From Metridium senile (lineage: Eukaryota > Cnidaria > Anthozoa > Actiniaria > Metridiidae): a DNA stretch of 64,000 nucleotides. Below, piece after piece: positions 11,740 to 25,849 of this stretch (the first letter of the stretch is position 1; each line of letters begins with the position of its first letter). Position numbers and translations under genes: made by a program. The notes under the pieces are model-generated. The model was not told the DNA's origin and ran no database searches. It was given only the letters and a program-made list of their open reading frames with translations. The stretch lies in the NCBI GenBank assembly GCA_949775045.1, contig OX459110.1, forward strand, positions 5,650,229-5,714,228, in the 5' to 3' direction.

Positions 11740-14700
11740 CGAAAATTTTGAGCCAAAAACCCCGATCTTTTTGACACATTTTCAGATCACCCTATAGGGC
11801 ATATTGCATTCTGGGTAGGATTTTGTAGTTTTTTCTAAATAAAATCTTGCACATTTATTAGAATGCTCTAATATTATCAGACATTACTCACAGGGTCTAG
11901 GCGAAAATTTTGAGCCAAAAACCCCGATCTTTTTGACATATTTTCAGATCACCCTATAGGGCATATTGCATTCTGGGTAGGATTTTGTAGTTTTTTCTAA
12001 ATAAAATCTTGCGCATTTATCGGAATGCTCTAATATTCTCAGACATTACTTACAGGGTCTAGGCGAATATTTTGTGACGAAAAGCCCGATCTTTTTGACA
12101 CATTTTCAAATCACCCTATAGGGCATATTGCATTCTGGGTAGGATTTTGTAGTTTTTTCTAAATAAAATCTTGCGCATTTATCAGAATGCTCTAATATTT
12201 TCAGACATTACTAACAGGGTCTAGGCGAAAATTTTGTGCCGAAAACCCCGATCTTTTTGACACATTTTCAGATCACCCTATAGGGCATATTGCATTCTGG
12301 GTAGGATTTTGTAGTTTTTTCTAAATAAAATCTTGCACATTTATTAGAATGCTCTAATATTCTCAGACATTACTAACAGGGTCTAGCCAAAAATTTTGAG
12401 CCGAAAACCCCGAGCTTTTTGACACATTTTCAGATCACCCTATAGGGCATATTGCATTCTGGGTAGGATTTTGTAGTTTTTTCTAAATAAAATCTTGCGC
12501 ATTTATCGGAATGCTCTAATATTCTCAGACATTACTCACAGGGTCTAGCCAAAAATTTTGAGCCGAAAACCTCGATCTTTTTGACACATTTTCAGATCAC
12601 CCTATAGGGCATATTGCATTCTGGGTAGGATTTTGTAGTTTTTTCTAAATAAAATCTTGCGCATTTATCGGAATGCTCTAATATTCTCAGACATTACTCA
12701 CAGGGTCTAGGCGAATATTTTGTGACGAAAAGCCCGATCTTTTTGACACATTTTCAAATCACCCTATAGGGCATATTGCATTCTGGGTAGGATTTTGTAG
12801 TTTTTTTGTAAATAAAATCTTGCGCATTTATCGGAATGCTCTAATATTCTCAGACATTACTCACAGGGTCTAGGCGAATATTTTGAGCTGAAAACCCCGA
12901 TCTTTTTGACACATTTTCAGATCACCCTATAGGGCATATTGCATTCTGGGTAGGATTTTGTAGTTTTTTCTAAATAAAATCTTGCACATTTATTAGAATG
13001 CTCTAATATTCTCAGACATTACTCACAGGGTCTAGGCAAAAATTTTGTGCCGAAAACCCCGATCTTTTTGACACATTTTCAGATCACCTTATAGGGCATA
13101 TTGCATTCAGGGTAGGATTTTGTAGTTTTTTCTAAATAAAATCTTGCACATTTATCAGAATGCTCTAATATTCTCAGACATTACTCACAGGGTCTAGGCG
13201 AATATTTTGTGACGAAAAGCCCGATCTTTTTGACACATTTTCAAATCACCCTATAGGGCATATTGCATTCTGGGTAGGATTTTGTAGTTTTGTCTAAATA
13301 AAATCTTGCGCATTTATCGGAATGCTCTAATATTCTCAGACATTACTCACAGGGTCTAGGCGAAAATTTTGAGCCGAAAACCCCGATCTTTTTGACACAT
13401 TTTCAGATCACCCTATAGGGCATATTGCATTCTGGGTAGGATTTTGTAGTTTTGTCTAAATAAAATCTTGCGCATTTATCGGAATGCTCTAATAATCTCA
13501 GACATGACTCACAGGGTCTATGCGAATATTTTGTGACGAAAAGCCCGATGTTTTTGACACATTTTCAGATCACCCTATAGGGCATATTGCATTCTGGGTA
13601 GGATTTTGTAGTTTTTTCTAAATAAAATCTTGCGCATTTATCGGAATGCTCTAATATTCTCAGACATTACTCACAGGGTCTATGCGAATATTTTGTGACG
13701 AAAAGCCCGATCTTTTTGACACATTTTCAGATCACCCTATAGGGCATATTGCATTCTGGGTAGGATTTTGTAGTTTTTTCTAAATAAAATCTTGCGCATT
13801 TATCGGAATGCTCTAATATTCTCAGACATTACTCACAGGGTCTAGGCGAATATTTTGTGACGAAAAGTCCGATCTTTTTGACACATTTTCAGATCACCCT
13901 ATAGGGCATATTGCCTTCTGGGTAGGATTTTGTAGTTTTTTGTAAATAAAATCTTGCGCATTTATCAGAATGCTCTAATATTCTCAGACATTACTAACAG
14001 GGTCTAGGCAAAAATTTTGTGCCGAAAACCCCAATCTTTTTGACACATTTTCTTGCGCATTTATCAGAATGCTCTAATAATCTCAGACATTACTCACAGG
14101 GTCTAGGCGAAATTTTTGTGCCGAAAATCCCGATCTTTTTGACACATTTTCAGATCACCCTATAGGGCATATTGCATTCTGGGTAGGATTTTGTAGTTTT
14201 TTGTAAATAAAATCTTGCGCATTTATCAGAATGCTCTAATATTCTCAGACATTACTAACAGGGTCTAGGCGAATATTTTGTGCCGAAAATCGCGATCTTT
14301 TTGACATATTTTCAGATCACCCTATAGGGCATATTGCATTCTGGGTAGGATTTTGTAGTTTTTTCTAAATAAAATCTTGCGCATTTATCAGAATGCTCTA
14401 ATATTCTCAGACATTACTCACAGGGTCTAGGCGAAAATTTTGTGCCGAAAACCCCGATCTTTTGACACATTTTCAGATCACCCTATAGGGCATATTGCAT
14501 TCTGGGTAGGATTTTGTAGTTTTTTCTAAATAAAATCTTGCGCATTTATCAGAATGCTCTAATATTCTCAGACATTACTAACAGGGTCTAGGCGAAACTT
14601 TTGTGCCGAAAATCCCGATCTTTTTGACACATTTTAATATCACCCTATAGGGCATATTGCATTCAGGGTAGGATTTTGTAGTTTTTTCTAAATAAAATCT

Positions 14701-15403
14701 TGCGCATTTATCGGAATGCTCTAATATTCTCAGACATTACTCACAGGGTCTAGGCGAAACTTTTGTGACGAAAAGCCCGAACTTTTTGACACATTTTCAG
14801 ATCAACCTATAGGGCATATTGCATTCTGGGTAGGATTTTGTAGTTTTTTCTAAATAAAATCTTGCACATTTATTAGAATGCTCTAATATTCTCAGACATT
14901 ACTCACAGGGTCTAGGCGAAAATTTTGTGCCGAAAACCCCGATCTTTTTGACACATTTTCAGATCACCCTATAGGGCATATTGCATTCAGGGTAGGATTT
15001 TGTAGTTTTTTCTAAATAAAATCTTGCACATTTATCAGAATGCTCTAATATTCTCAGACATTACTAACAGGGTCTAGGCGAAACTTTTGTGCAGAAAATC
15101 CCGATCTTTTTGACACATTTTCAGATCACCCTATAGGGCATATTGCATTCTGGGTAGGATTTTGTAGTTTTTTTGTAAATAAAATCTTGCGCATTTATCG
15201 GAATGCTCTAATATTCTCAGACATTACTCACAGGGTCTAGGCGAATATTTTGAGCCGAAAACCCCGATCTTTTTGACACATTTTAAGATCACCCTATAGG
15301 GCATATTGCATTCTGGGTAGGATTTTGTAGTTTTTTCTAAATAAAATCTTGCACATTTATCAGAATGCTCTAATATTCTCAGACATTACTAACAGGGTCT
15401 AGG
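11740..15403 (+). repeat. Higher-order repeat, 3664 bp, copy B
   Basis: Second copy of the 23-monomer unit. Differences noticed from copy A: 'aggcaaaaatttt' near 13036 against 'aggcgaaaatttt' at 9372 (a CpG change), and 'aaccccgatc' near 15261 against 'aaccacgatc' near 11597. The low divergence indicates a very recent duplication of the unit, or homogenisation. Confidence 0.92.
14009..14107 (+). repeat. 99-bp deleted monomer, copy 5
   Basis: HOR copy B counterpart of the 10345 copy, exactly 3664 bp downstream, with the same 'ggcaaaaatttt' head. Confidence 0.95.
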
Positions 15404-15728
15404 CGAAACTTTTGTGCAGAAAATCCCGATCTTTTTGACACATTTTCAGATCACCCTATAGGGCATATTGCATTCTGGGTAGGATTTTGTAGTTTTTTTG
15501 TAAATAAAATCTTGCGCATTTATCGGAATGCTCTAATATTCTCAGACATTACTCACAGGGTCTAGGCGAATATTTTGAGCCGAAAACCCCGATCTTTTTG
15601 ACACATTTTAAGATCACCCTATAGGGCATATTGCATTCTGGGTAGGATTTTGTAGTTTTTTCTAAATAAAATCTTGCACATTTATTAGAATGCTCTAATA
15701 TTCTCAGACATTACTCACAGGGTCTAGG
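15079..15728 (+). repeat. Two-monomer tandem duplication, period 325 bp
   Basis: A 'gtgcag' monomer (163 bp, 'tttttttgtaaat') plus a 'gagccg/ttttaagatc' monomer at 15079-15403 is repeated at 15404-15728. It sits at the end of HOR copy B, so it arose after or during amplification of the 3664-bp unit. Confidence 0.88.
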
Positions 15729-18095
15729 CGAAAATTTTGTGCCGAAAACCACGATCTTTTTGACACATTTTCAGATCACCTTATAGGGCATATTGCATTC
15801 AGGGTAGGATTTTGTAGTTTTTTCTAAATAAAATCTTGCACATTTATCAGAATGCTCTAATATTATCAGACATTACTCACAGGGTCTAGGCGAATATTTT
15901 GTGACGAAAAGCCCGATCTTTTTGACACATTTTCAAATCACCCTATAGGGCATATTGCATTCTGGGTAGGATTTTGTAGTTTTGTCTAAATAAAATCTTG
16001 CGCATTTATCGGAATGCTCTAATATTCTCAGACATTACTCACAGGGTCTAGGCGAATATTTTGTGACGAAAAGTCCGATCTTTTTGACACATTTTCAGAT
16101 CACCCTATAGGGCATATTGCCTTCTGGGTAGGATTTTGTAGTTTTTTCTAAATAAAATCTTGCACATTTATCAGAATGCTCTAATATTCTCAGACATTAC
16201 TAACAGGGTCTAGGCGAAACTTTTGTGCCGAAACCCCCGAACGCTTTGACACATTTTCAGATCACCCTATAGGGCATATTGCATTCTGGGTAGGATTTTG
16301 TAGTTTTTTCTAAATAAAATCTTGCACATTTATCGGAATGCTCTAATATTCTCAGACATTACTCACAGGGTCTAGGCGAATATTTTGAGCCGAAAACCCC
16401 GATCTTTTTGACACATTTTAAGATCACCCTATAGGGCATATTGCATTCTGGGTAGGATTTTGTAGTTTTTTCTAAATAAAATCTTGCACATTTATTAGAA
16501 TGCTCTAATATTCTCAGACATTACTCACATGGTCTAGGCGAAAATTTTGTGCCGAAAACCACGATCTTTTTGACACATTTTCAGATCACCTTATAGGGCA
16601 TATTGCATTCAGGGTAGGATTTTGTAGTTTTTTCTAAATAAAATCTTGCACATTTATCAGAATGCTCTAATATTCTCAGACATTACTCACAGGGTCTAGG
16701 CGAATATTTTGTGACGAAAATCCCGATCTTTTTGACACATTTTCAAATCACCCTATAGGGCATATTGCATTCTGGGTAGGATTTTGTAGTTTTGTCTAAA
16801 TAAAATCTTGCGCATTTATCGGAATGCTCTAATATTCTCAGACATTACTCACAGGGTCTAGGCGAATATTTTGTGACGAAAAGTCCGATCTTTTTGACAC
16901 ATTTTCAGATCACCCTATAGGGCATATTGCCTTCTGGGTAGGATTTTGTAGTTTTTTCTAAATAAAATCTTGCGCATTTATCAGAATGCTCTAATATTCT
17001 CAGACATTACTAACAGGGTCTAGGCGAAAATTTTGTGCCGAAAACCCCAATCTTTTTGACACATTTTCTTGCGCATTTATCAGAATGCTCTAATAATCTC
17101 AGACATTACTCACAGGGTCTAGGCGAAATTTTTGTGCCGAAAATCCCGATCTTTTTGACACATTTTCAGATCACCCTATAGGGCATATTGCATTCTGGGT
17201 AGGATTTTGTAGTTTTTTCTAAATAAAATCTTGCGCATTTATCGGAATGCTCTAATATTCTCAGACATTACTCACAGGGTCTAGGCGAAAATTTTGTGCC
17301 GAAAACCCCGATCTTTTTGACACATTTTCAGATCACCCTATAGGGCATATTGCATTCTGGGTAGGATTTTGTAGTTTTTTCTAAATAAAATCTTGCGCAT
17401 TTATCAGAATGCTCTAATATTCTCAGACATTACTAACAGGGTCTAGGCGAAACTTTTGTGCCGAAAATCCCGATCTTTTTGACACATTTTCAGATCACCC
17501 TATAGGGCATATTGCATTCAGGGTAGGATTTTGTAGTTTTTTCTAAATAAAATCTTGCGCATTTATCGGAATGCTCTAATATTCTCAGACATTACTCACA
17601 GGGTCTAGGCGAAACTTTTGTGACGAAAAGCCCGAACTTTTTGACACATTTTCAGATCAACCTATAGGGCATATTGCATTCTGGGTAGGATTTTGTAGTT
17701 TTTTCTAAATAAAATCTTGCACATTTATTAGAATGCTCTAATATTCTCAGACATTACTCACAGGGTCTAGGCGAAAATTTTGTGCCGAAAACCCCGATCT
17801 TTTTGACACATTTTCAGATCACCCTATAGGGCATATTGCATTCAGGGTAGGATTTTGTAGTTTTTTCTAAATAAAATCTTGCACATTTATCAGAATGCTC
17901 TAATATTCTCAGACATTACTCACAGGGTCTAGGCGAAACTTTTGTGCAGAAAATCCCGATCTTTTTGACACATTTTCAGATCACCCTATAGGGCATATTG
18001 CATTCTGGGTAGGATTTTGTAGTTTTTTCTAAATAAAATCTTGCACATTTATTAGAATGCTCTAATATTATCAGACATTACTCACAGGGTCTAGG
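15729..18095 (+). repeat. Rearranged HOR segment resembling 3989-7900
   Basis: Monomer order follows 3989 onward at offset 11740 ('aaccacgatc', then 'gttttgtc', then 'gtccgatc/gccttctggg', then the 'aaacccccgaacg' subtype at 16215). It then re-enters the series at 16377 ('gagccg/aagatc') and runs through the 99-bp monomer at 17025. The 'gtgccg/gacatatt' monomer normally found two units after the 99-bp copy is missing here. Confidence 0.75.
17025..17123 (+). repeat. 99-bp deleted monomer, copy 6
   Basis: Preceded by the usual 'gtccgatc/gccttctggg' monomer. The downstream series is one monomer shorter than elsewhere. Confidence 0.95.
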
Positions 18096-20787
18096 CGAAA
18101 ATTTTGAGCCAAAAACCCCGATCTTTTTGACACATTTTCAGATCACCCTATAGGGCATATTGCATTCTGGGTAGGATTTTGTAGTTTTTTCTAAATAAAA
18201 TCTTGCACATTTATTAGAATGCTCTAATATTATCAGACATTACTCACAGGGTCTAGGCGAAAATTTTGAGCCAAAAACCCCGATCTTTTTGACATATTTT
18301 CAGATCACCCTATAGGGCATATTGCATTCTGGGTAGGATTTTGTAGTTTTTTCTAAATAAAATCTTGCGCATTTATCAGAATGCTCTAATATTTTCAGAC
18401 ATTACTAACAGGGTCTAGGCGAAAATTTTGTGCCGAAAACCCCGATCTTTTTGACACATTTTCAGATCACCCTATAGGGCATATTGCATTCTGGGTAGGA
18501 TTTTGTAGTTTTTTCTAAATAAAATCTTGCACATTTATTAGAATGCTAAAATATTCTCAGACATTACTAACAGGGTCTAGCCAAAAATTTTGAGCCGAAA
18601 ACCCCGAGCTTTTTGACACATTTTCAGATCACCCTATAGGGCATATTGCATTCTGGGTAGGATTTTGTAGTTTTTTCTAAATAAAATCTTGCGCATTTAT
18701 CGGAATGCTCTAATATTCTCAGACATTACTCACAGGGTCTAGGCGAATATTTTGTGACGAAAAGCCCGATCTTTTTGACACATTTTCAAATCACCCTATA
18801 GGGCATATTGCATTCTGGGTAGGATTTTGTAGTTTTTTTGTAAATAAAATCTTGCGCATTTATCGGAATGCTCTAATATTCTCAGACATTACTCACAGGG
18901 TCTAGGCGAATATTTGGAGCCGAAAACCCCGATCTTTTTGACACATTTTCAGATCACCCTATAGGGCATATTGCATTCTGGGTAGGATTTTGTAGTTTTT
19001 TCTAAATAAAATCTTGCACATTTATTAGAATGCTCTAATATTCTCAGACATTACTCACAGGGTCTAGGCGAAAATTTTGTGCCGAAAACCCCGATCTTTT
19101 TGACACATTTTCAGATCACCTTATAGGGCATATTGCATTCAGGGTAGGATTTTGTAGTTTTTTCTAAATAAAATCTTGCACATTTATCAGAATGCTCTAA
19201 TATTCTCAGACATTACTCACAGGGTCTAGGCGAATATTTTGTGACGAAAAGCCCGATCTTTTTGACACATTTTCAAATCACCCTATAGGGCATATTGCAT
19301 TCTGGGTAGGATTTTGTAGTTTTGTCTAAATAAAATCTTGCGCATTTATCGGAATGCTCTAATATTCTCAGACATTACTCACAGGGTCTAGGCGAAAATT
19401 TTGAGCCGAAAACCCCGATCTTTTTGACACATTTTCAGATCACCCTATAGGGCATATTGCATTCTGGGTAGGATTTTGTAGTTTTGTCTAAATAAAATCT
19501 TGCGCATTTATCGGAATGCTCTAATAATCTCAGACATGACTCACAGGGTCTATGCGAATATTTTGTGACGAAAAGCCCGATGTTTTTGACACATTTTCAG
19601 ATCACCCTATAGGGCATATTGCATTCTGGGTAGGATTTTGTAGTTTTTTCTAAATAAAATCTTGCGCATTTATCGGAATGCTCTAATATTCTCAGACATT
19701 ACTAACAGGGTCTAGGCAAAAATTTTGTGCCGAAAACCCCAATCTTTTTGACACATTTTCTTGCGCATTTATCAGAATGCTCTAATAATCTCAGACATTA
19801 CTCACAGGGTCTAGGCGAAATTTTTGTGCCGAAAATCCCGATCTTTTTGACACATTTTCAGATCACCCTATAGGGCATATTGCATTCTGGGTAGGATTTT
19901 GTAGTTTTTTGTAAATAAAATCTTGCGCATTTATCAGAATGCTCTAATATTCTCAGACATTACTAACAGGGTCTAGGCGAATATTTTGTGCCGAAAATCG
20001 CGATCTTTTTGACATATTTTCAGATCACCCTATAGGGCATATTGCATTCTGGGTAGGATTTTGTAGTTTTTTCTAAATAAAATCTTGCGCATTTATCAGA
20101 ATGCTCTAATATTCTCAGACATTACTCACAGGGTCTAGGCGAAAATTTTGTGCCGAAAACCCCGATCTTTTTGACACATTTTCAGATCACCCTATAGGGC
20201 ATATTGCATTCTGGGTAGGATTTTGTAGTTTTTTCTAAATAAAATCTTGCGCATTTATCAGAATGCTCTAATATTCTCAGACATTACTAACAGGGTCTAG
20301 GCGAAACTTTTGTGCCGAAAATCCCGATCTTTTTGACACATTTTAATATCACCCTATAGGGCATATTGCATTCAGGGTAGGATTTTGTAGTTTTTTCTAA
20401 ATAAAATCTTGCGCATTTATCGGAATGCTCTAATATTCTCAGACATTACTCACAGGGTCTAGGCGAAACTTTTGTGACGAAAAGCCCGAACTTTTTGACA
20501 CATTTTCAGATCAACCTATAGGGCATATTGCATTCTGGGTAGGATTTTGTTGTTTTTTCTAAATAAAATCTTGCACATTTATTAGAATGCTCTAATATTC
20601 TCAGACATTACTCACAGGGTCTAGGCGAAAATTTTGTGCCGAAAACCCCGATCTTTTTGACACATTTTCAGATCACCCTATAGGGCATATTGCATTCAGG
20701 GTAGGATTTTGTAGTTTTTTCTAAATAAAATCTTGCACATTTATCAGAATGCTCTAATATTCTCAGACATTACTAACAGGGTCTAGG
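18096..20787 (+). repeat. Partial third copy of the 3664-bp HOR
   Basis: Starts with the same pair of 'gagcca' monomers as 8076 and 11740 and passes through the 'catgactc' marker (19533), the 99-bp monomer (19717), 'aaaatcgcgatc' and 'ttttaatatc' (20341). It is shorter than copies A and B. Two monomers between the 'gatgttttt' monomer (19555) and the 99-bp monomer are absent, and so is the 'acctcgatc' monomer. It lacks the one-T deletion of copies A and B, so it split off before that mutation or was corrected. Confidence 0.82.
19717..19815 (+). repeat. 99-bp deleted monomer, copy 7
   Basis: Directly follows a 'gatgttttt' monomer (19555) rather than the usual 'gtccgatc' one, marking a two-monomer deletion in this HOR copy. 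Confidence 0.95.
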
Positions 20788-23700
20788 CGAAACTTTTGTG
20801 CAGAAAATCCCGATCTTTTTGACACATTTTCAGATCACCCTATAGGGCATATTGCATTCTGGGTAGGATTTTGTAGTTTTTTCTAAATAAAATCTTGCAC
20901 ATTTATTAGAATGCTCTAATATTATCAGACATTACTCACAGGGTCTAGGCGAAAATTTTGAGCCAAAAACCCCGATCTTTTTGACACATTTTCAGATCAC
21001 CCTATAGGGCATATTGCATTCTGGGTAGGATTTTGTAGTTTTTTCTAAATAAAATCTTGCACATTTATTAGAATGCTCTAATATTATCAGACATTACTCA
21101 CAGGGTCTAGGCGAAAATTTTGAGCCAAAAACCCCGATCTTTTTGACATATTTTCAGATCACCCTATAGGGCATATTGCATTCTGGGTAGGATTTTGTAG
21201 TTTTTTCTAAGTAAAATCTTGCGCATTTATCGGAATGCTCTAATATTCTCAGACATTACTCACAGGGTCTAGGCGAATATTTTGTGACGAAAAGCCCGAT
21301 CTTTTTGACACATTTTCAAATCACCCTATAGGGCATATTGCATTCTGGGTAGGATTTTGTAGTTTTTTCTAAATAAAATCTTGCGCATTTATCAGAATGC
21401 TCTAATATTCTCAGACATTACTAACAGGGTCTAGGCGAAACTTTTGTGCCGAAAATCCCGATCTTTTTGACACATTTTAATATCACCCTATAGGGCATAT
21501 TGCATTCAGGGTAGGATTTTGTAGTTTTTTCTAAATAAAATCTTGCGCATTTATCGGAATGCTCTAATATTCTCAGACATTACTCACAGGGTCTAGGCGA
21601 AACTTTTGTGACGAAAAGCCCGAACTTTTTGACACATTTTCAGATCAACCTATAGGGCATATTGCATTCTGGGTAGGATTTTGTAGTTTTTTCTAAATAA
21701 AATCTTGCACATTTATTAGAATGCTCTAATATTCTCAGACATTACTCACAGGGTCTAGGCGAAAATTTTGTGCCGAAAACCCTGATCTTTTTGACACATT
21801 TTCAGATCACCCTATAGGGCATATTGCATTCAGGGTAGGATTTTGTAGTTTTTTCTAAATAAAATCTTGCACATTTATCAGAATGCTCTAATATTCTCAG
21901 ACATTACTAACAGGGTCTAGGCGAAACTTTTGTGCAGAAAATCCCGATCTTTTTGACACATTTTCAGATCACCCTATAGGGCATATTGCATTCTGGGTAG
22001 GATTTTGTAGTTTTTTCTAAATAAAATCTTGCGCATTTATCGGAATGCTCTAATATTCTCAGAAATTACTCACAGGGTCTATGCGAATATTTTGTGACGA
22101 AAAGCCCGATCTTTTTGACACATTTTCAGATCACCCTATAGGGCATATTGCATTCTGGGTAGGATTTTGTAGTGTTTTTCTAAATAAAATCTTGCGCATT
22201 TATCGGAATGCTCTAATATTCTCAGACATTACTCACAGGGTCTAGGCGAATATTTTGTGACGAAAAGTCCGATCTTTTTGACACATTTTCAGATCACCCT
22301 ATAGGGCATATTGCCTTCTGGGTAGGATTTTGTAGTTTTTTCTAAATAAAATCTTGCACATTTATTAGAATGCTCTAATATTATCAGACATTACTCACAG
22401 GGTCTAGGCGAAAATTTTGAGCCAAAAACCCCGATCTTTTTGACACATTTTCAGATCACCCTATAGGGCATATTGCATTCTGGGTAGGATTTTGTAGTTT
22501 TTTCTAAATAAAATCTTGCACATTTATTAGAATGCTCTAATATTATCAGACATTACTCACAGGGTCTAGGCGAAAATTTTGAGCCAAAAACCCCGATCTT
22601 TTTGACATATTTTCAGATCACCCTATAGGGCATATTGCATTCTGGGTAGGATTTTGTTGTTTTTTCTAAATAAAATCTTGCACATTTATCAGAATGCTCT
22701 AATATTCTCAGACATTACTAACAGGGTCTAGGCGAAACTTTTGTGCAGAAAATCCCGATCTTTTTGACACATTTTCAGATCACCCTATAGGGCATATTGC
22801 ATTCTGGGTAGGATTTTGTAGTTTTTTCTAAATAAAATCTTGCACATTTATTAGAATGCTCTAATATTATCAGACATTACTCACAGGGTCTAGGCGAAAA
22901 TTTTGAGCCAAAAACCCCGATCTTTTTGACACATTTTCAGATCACCCTATAGGGCATATTGCATTCTGGGTAGGATTTTGTAGTTTTTTCTAAATAAAAT
23001 CTTGCACATTTATTAGAATGCTCTAATATTATCAGACATTACTCACAGGGTCTAGGCGAAAATTTTGAGCCAAAAACCCCGATCTTTTTGACATATTTTC
23101 AGATCACCCTATAGGGCATATTGCATTCTGGGTAGGATTTTGTAGTTTTTTCTAAATAAAATCTTGCGCATTTATCGGAATGCTCTAATATTCTCAGACA
23201 TTACTCACAGGGTCTAGGCGAATATTTTGTGACGAAAAGCCCGATCTTTTTGACACATTTTCAAATCACCCTATAGGGCATATTGCATTCTGGGTAGGAT
23301 TTTGTAGTTTTTTCTAAATAAAATCTTGCGCATTTATCAGAATGCTCTAATATTCTCAGACATTACTAACAGGGTCTAGGCGAAACTTTTGTGCCGAAAA
23401 TCCCGATCTTTTTGACACATTTTAATATCACCCTATAGGGCATATTGCATTCAGGGTAGGATTTTGTAGTTTTTTCTAAATAAAATCTTGCGCATTTATC
23501 GGAATGCTCTAATATTCTCAGACATTACTCACAGGGTCTAGGCGAAACTTTTGTGACGAAAAGCCCGAACTTTTTGACACATTTTCAGATCAACCTATAG
23601 GGCATATTGCATTCTGGGTAGGATTTTGTAGTTTTTTCTAAATAAAATCTTGCACATTTATTAGAATGCTCTAATATTCTCAGACATTACTCACAGGGTC

Positions 23701-24354
23701 TAGGCGAAAATTTTGTGCCGAAAACCCTGATCTTTTTGACACATTTTCAGATCACCCTATAGGGCATATTGCATTCAGGGTAGGATTTTGTAGTTTTTTC
23801 TAAATAAAATCTTGCACATTTATCAGAATGCTCTAATATTCTCAGACATTACTAACACGGTCTAGGCGAAACTTTTGTGCAGAAAATCCCGATCTTTTTG
23901 ACACATTTTCAGATCACCCTATAGGGCATATTGCATTCTGGGTAGGATTTTGTAGTTTTTTCTAAATAAAATCTTGCGCATTTATCGGAATGCTCTAATA
24001 TTCTCAGAAATTACTCACAGGGTCTATGCGAATATTTTGTGACGAAAAGCCCGATCTTTTTGACACATTTTCAGATCACCCTATAGGGCATATTGCATTC
24101 TGGGTAGGATTTTGTAGTTTTTTTCTAAATAAAATCTTGCGCATTTATCGGAATGCTCTAATATTCTCAGACATTACTCACAGGGTCTAGGCGAATATTT
24201 TGTGACGAAAAGTCCGATCTTTTTGACACATTTTCAGATCACCCTATAGGGCATATTGCCTTCTGGGTAGGATTTTGTAGTTTTTTTCTAAATAAAATCT
24301 TGCGCATTTATCAGAATGCTCTAATATTCTCAGACATTACTAACAGGGTCTAGG
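20788..24354 (+). repeat. Twelve-monomer duplication, period 1945 bp
   Basis: Copy 1 is 20788-22732 and copy 2 runs from 22733 to about 24354. Shared private markers at +1945: 'ttttaatatc' (21475/23420), 'aaaaccctgatc' (21781/23726) and 'cagaaattac' (22060/24005). Copy 1 ends in two 'gagcca' monomers absent from copy 2. One clear single-base difference is 'gtagtgtttttc' (about 22170) against a pure T-run in copy 2. Confidence 0.88.
22571..22732 (+). repeat. Hybrid monomer at a 1945-bp duplication junction
   Basis: The left part is the 'gagcca/gacatatt' subtype. The right part has 'gcacatttatcag' and 'actaac' of the subtype that normally precedes 'gtgcag'. It also carries the rare 'gattttgttg' seen otherwise only near 20551. 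Confidence 0.72.
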
Positions 24355-24516
24355 CGAAACTTTTGTGCCGAAAACCCCGATCTTTTTGACACATTTTCAG
24401 ATCACCCTATAGGGCATATTGCATTCTAGGTAGGATTTTGTAGTTTTTTCTAAATAAAATCTTGCGCATTTATCAGAATGCTCTAATATTCTCAGACATT
24501 ACTAACAGGGTCTAGG

Positions 24517-24615
24517 CGAAAATTTTGTGCCGAAAACCCCAATCTTTTTGACACATTTTCTTGCGCATTTATCAGAATGCTCTAATAATCTCAGACATTA
24601 CTCACAGGGTCTAGG
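24517..24615 (+). repeat. 99-bp deleted monomer, copy 8
   Basis: Preceded by an unusual monomer (24355) with 'acttttgtgccgaaaacccc' and 'gcattctagg'. That monomer is missing from the related block, where the counterpart 99-bp copy is at 30325. Confidence 0.95.
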
Positions 24616-25588
24616 CGAAATTTTTGTGCCGAAAATCCCGATCTTTTTGACACATTTTCAGATCACCCTATAGGGCATATTGCATTCTGGGTAGGATTTT
24701 GTAGTTTTTTGTAAATAAAATCTTGCGCATTTATCAGAATACTCTAATGTTCTCAGACATTACTAACAGGGTCTAGGCGAATATTTTGTGCCGAAAATCG
24801 CGATCTTTTTGACATATTTTCAGATCACCCTATAGGGCATATTGCATTCTGGGTAGGATTTTGTAGTTTTTTCTAAATAAAATCTTGCGCATTTATCAGA
24901 ATGCTCTAATATTCTCAGACATTACTCACAGGGTCTAGGCGAAAATTTTGTGCCGAAAACCCCGATCTTTTTGACACATTTTCAGATCACCCTATAGGGC
25001 ATATTGCATTCTGGGTAGGATTTTGTAGTTTTTTCTAAATAAAATCTTGCGCATTTATCGGAATGCTCTAATATTCTCAGACATTACTCACAGGGTCTAG
25101 GCGAATATTTTGTGACGAAAAGCCCGATCTTTTTGACACATTTTCAAATCACCCTATAGGGCATATTGCATTCTGGGTAGGATTTTGTAGTTTTTTTGTA
25201 AATAAAATCTTGCGCATTTATCGGAATGCTCTAATATTCTCAGACATTACTCACAGGGTCTAGGCGAATATTTTGAGCCGAAAACCCCGATCTTTTTGAC
25301 ACATTTTCAGATCACCCTATAGGGCATATTGCATTCTGGGTAGGATTTTGTAGTTTTTTCTAAATAAAATCTTGCGCATTTATCGGAATGCTCTAATATT
25401 CTCAGACATTACTCACAGGGTCTAGGCGAATATTTTGTGACGAAAAGTCCGATCTTTTTGACACATTTTCAGATCACCCTATAGGGCATATTGCCTTCTG
25501 GGTAGGATTTTGTAGTTTTTTCTAAATAAAATCTTGCGCATTTATCAGAATGCTCTAATATTCTCAGACATTACTAACAGGGTCTAGG

Positions 25589-25687
25589 CGAAAATTTTGT
25601 GCCGAAAACCCCAATCTTTTTGACACATTTTCTTGCGCATTTATCAGAATGCTCTAATAATCTCAGACATTACTCACAGGGTCTAGG
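25589..25687 (+). repeat. 99-bp deleted monomer, copy 9
   Basis: First 99-bp unit of the 423-bp duplication, after a normal 'gtccgatc/gccttctggg' monomer. Confidence 0.95.
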
Positions 25688-25849
25688 CGAAATTTTTGTG
25701 CCGAAAATCCCGATCTTTTTGACACATTTTCAGATCACCCTATAGGGCATATTGCATTCTGGGTAGGATTTTGTAGTTTTTTGTAAATAAAATCTTGCGC
25801 ATTTATCAGAATGCTCTAATATTCTCAGACATTACTAACAGGGTCTAGG

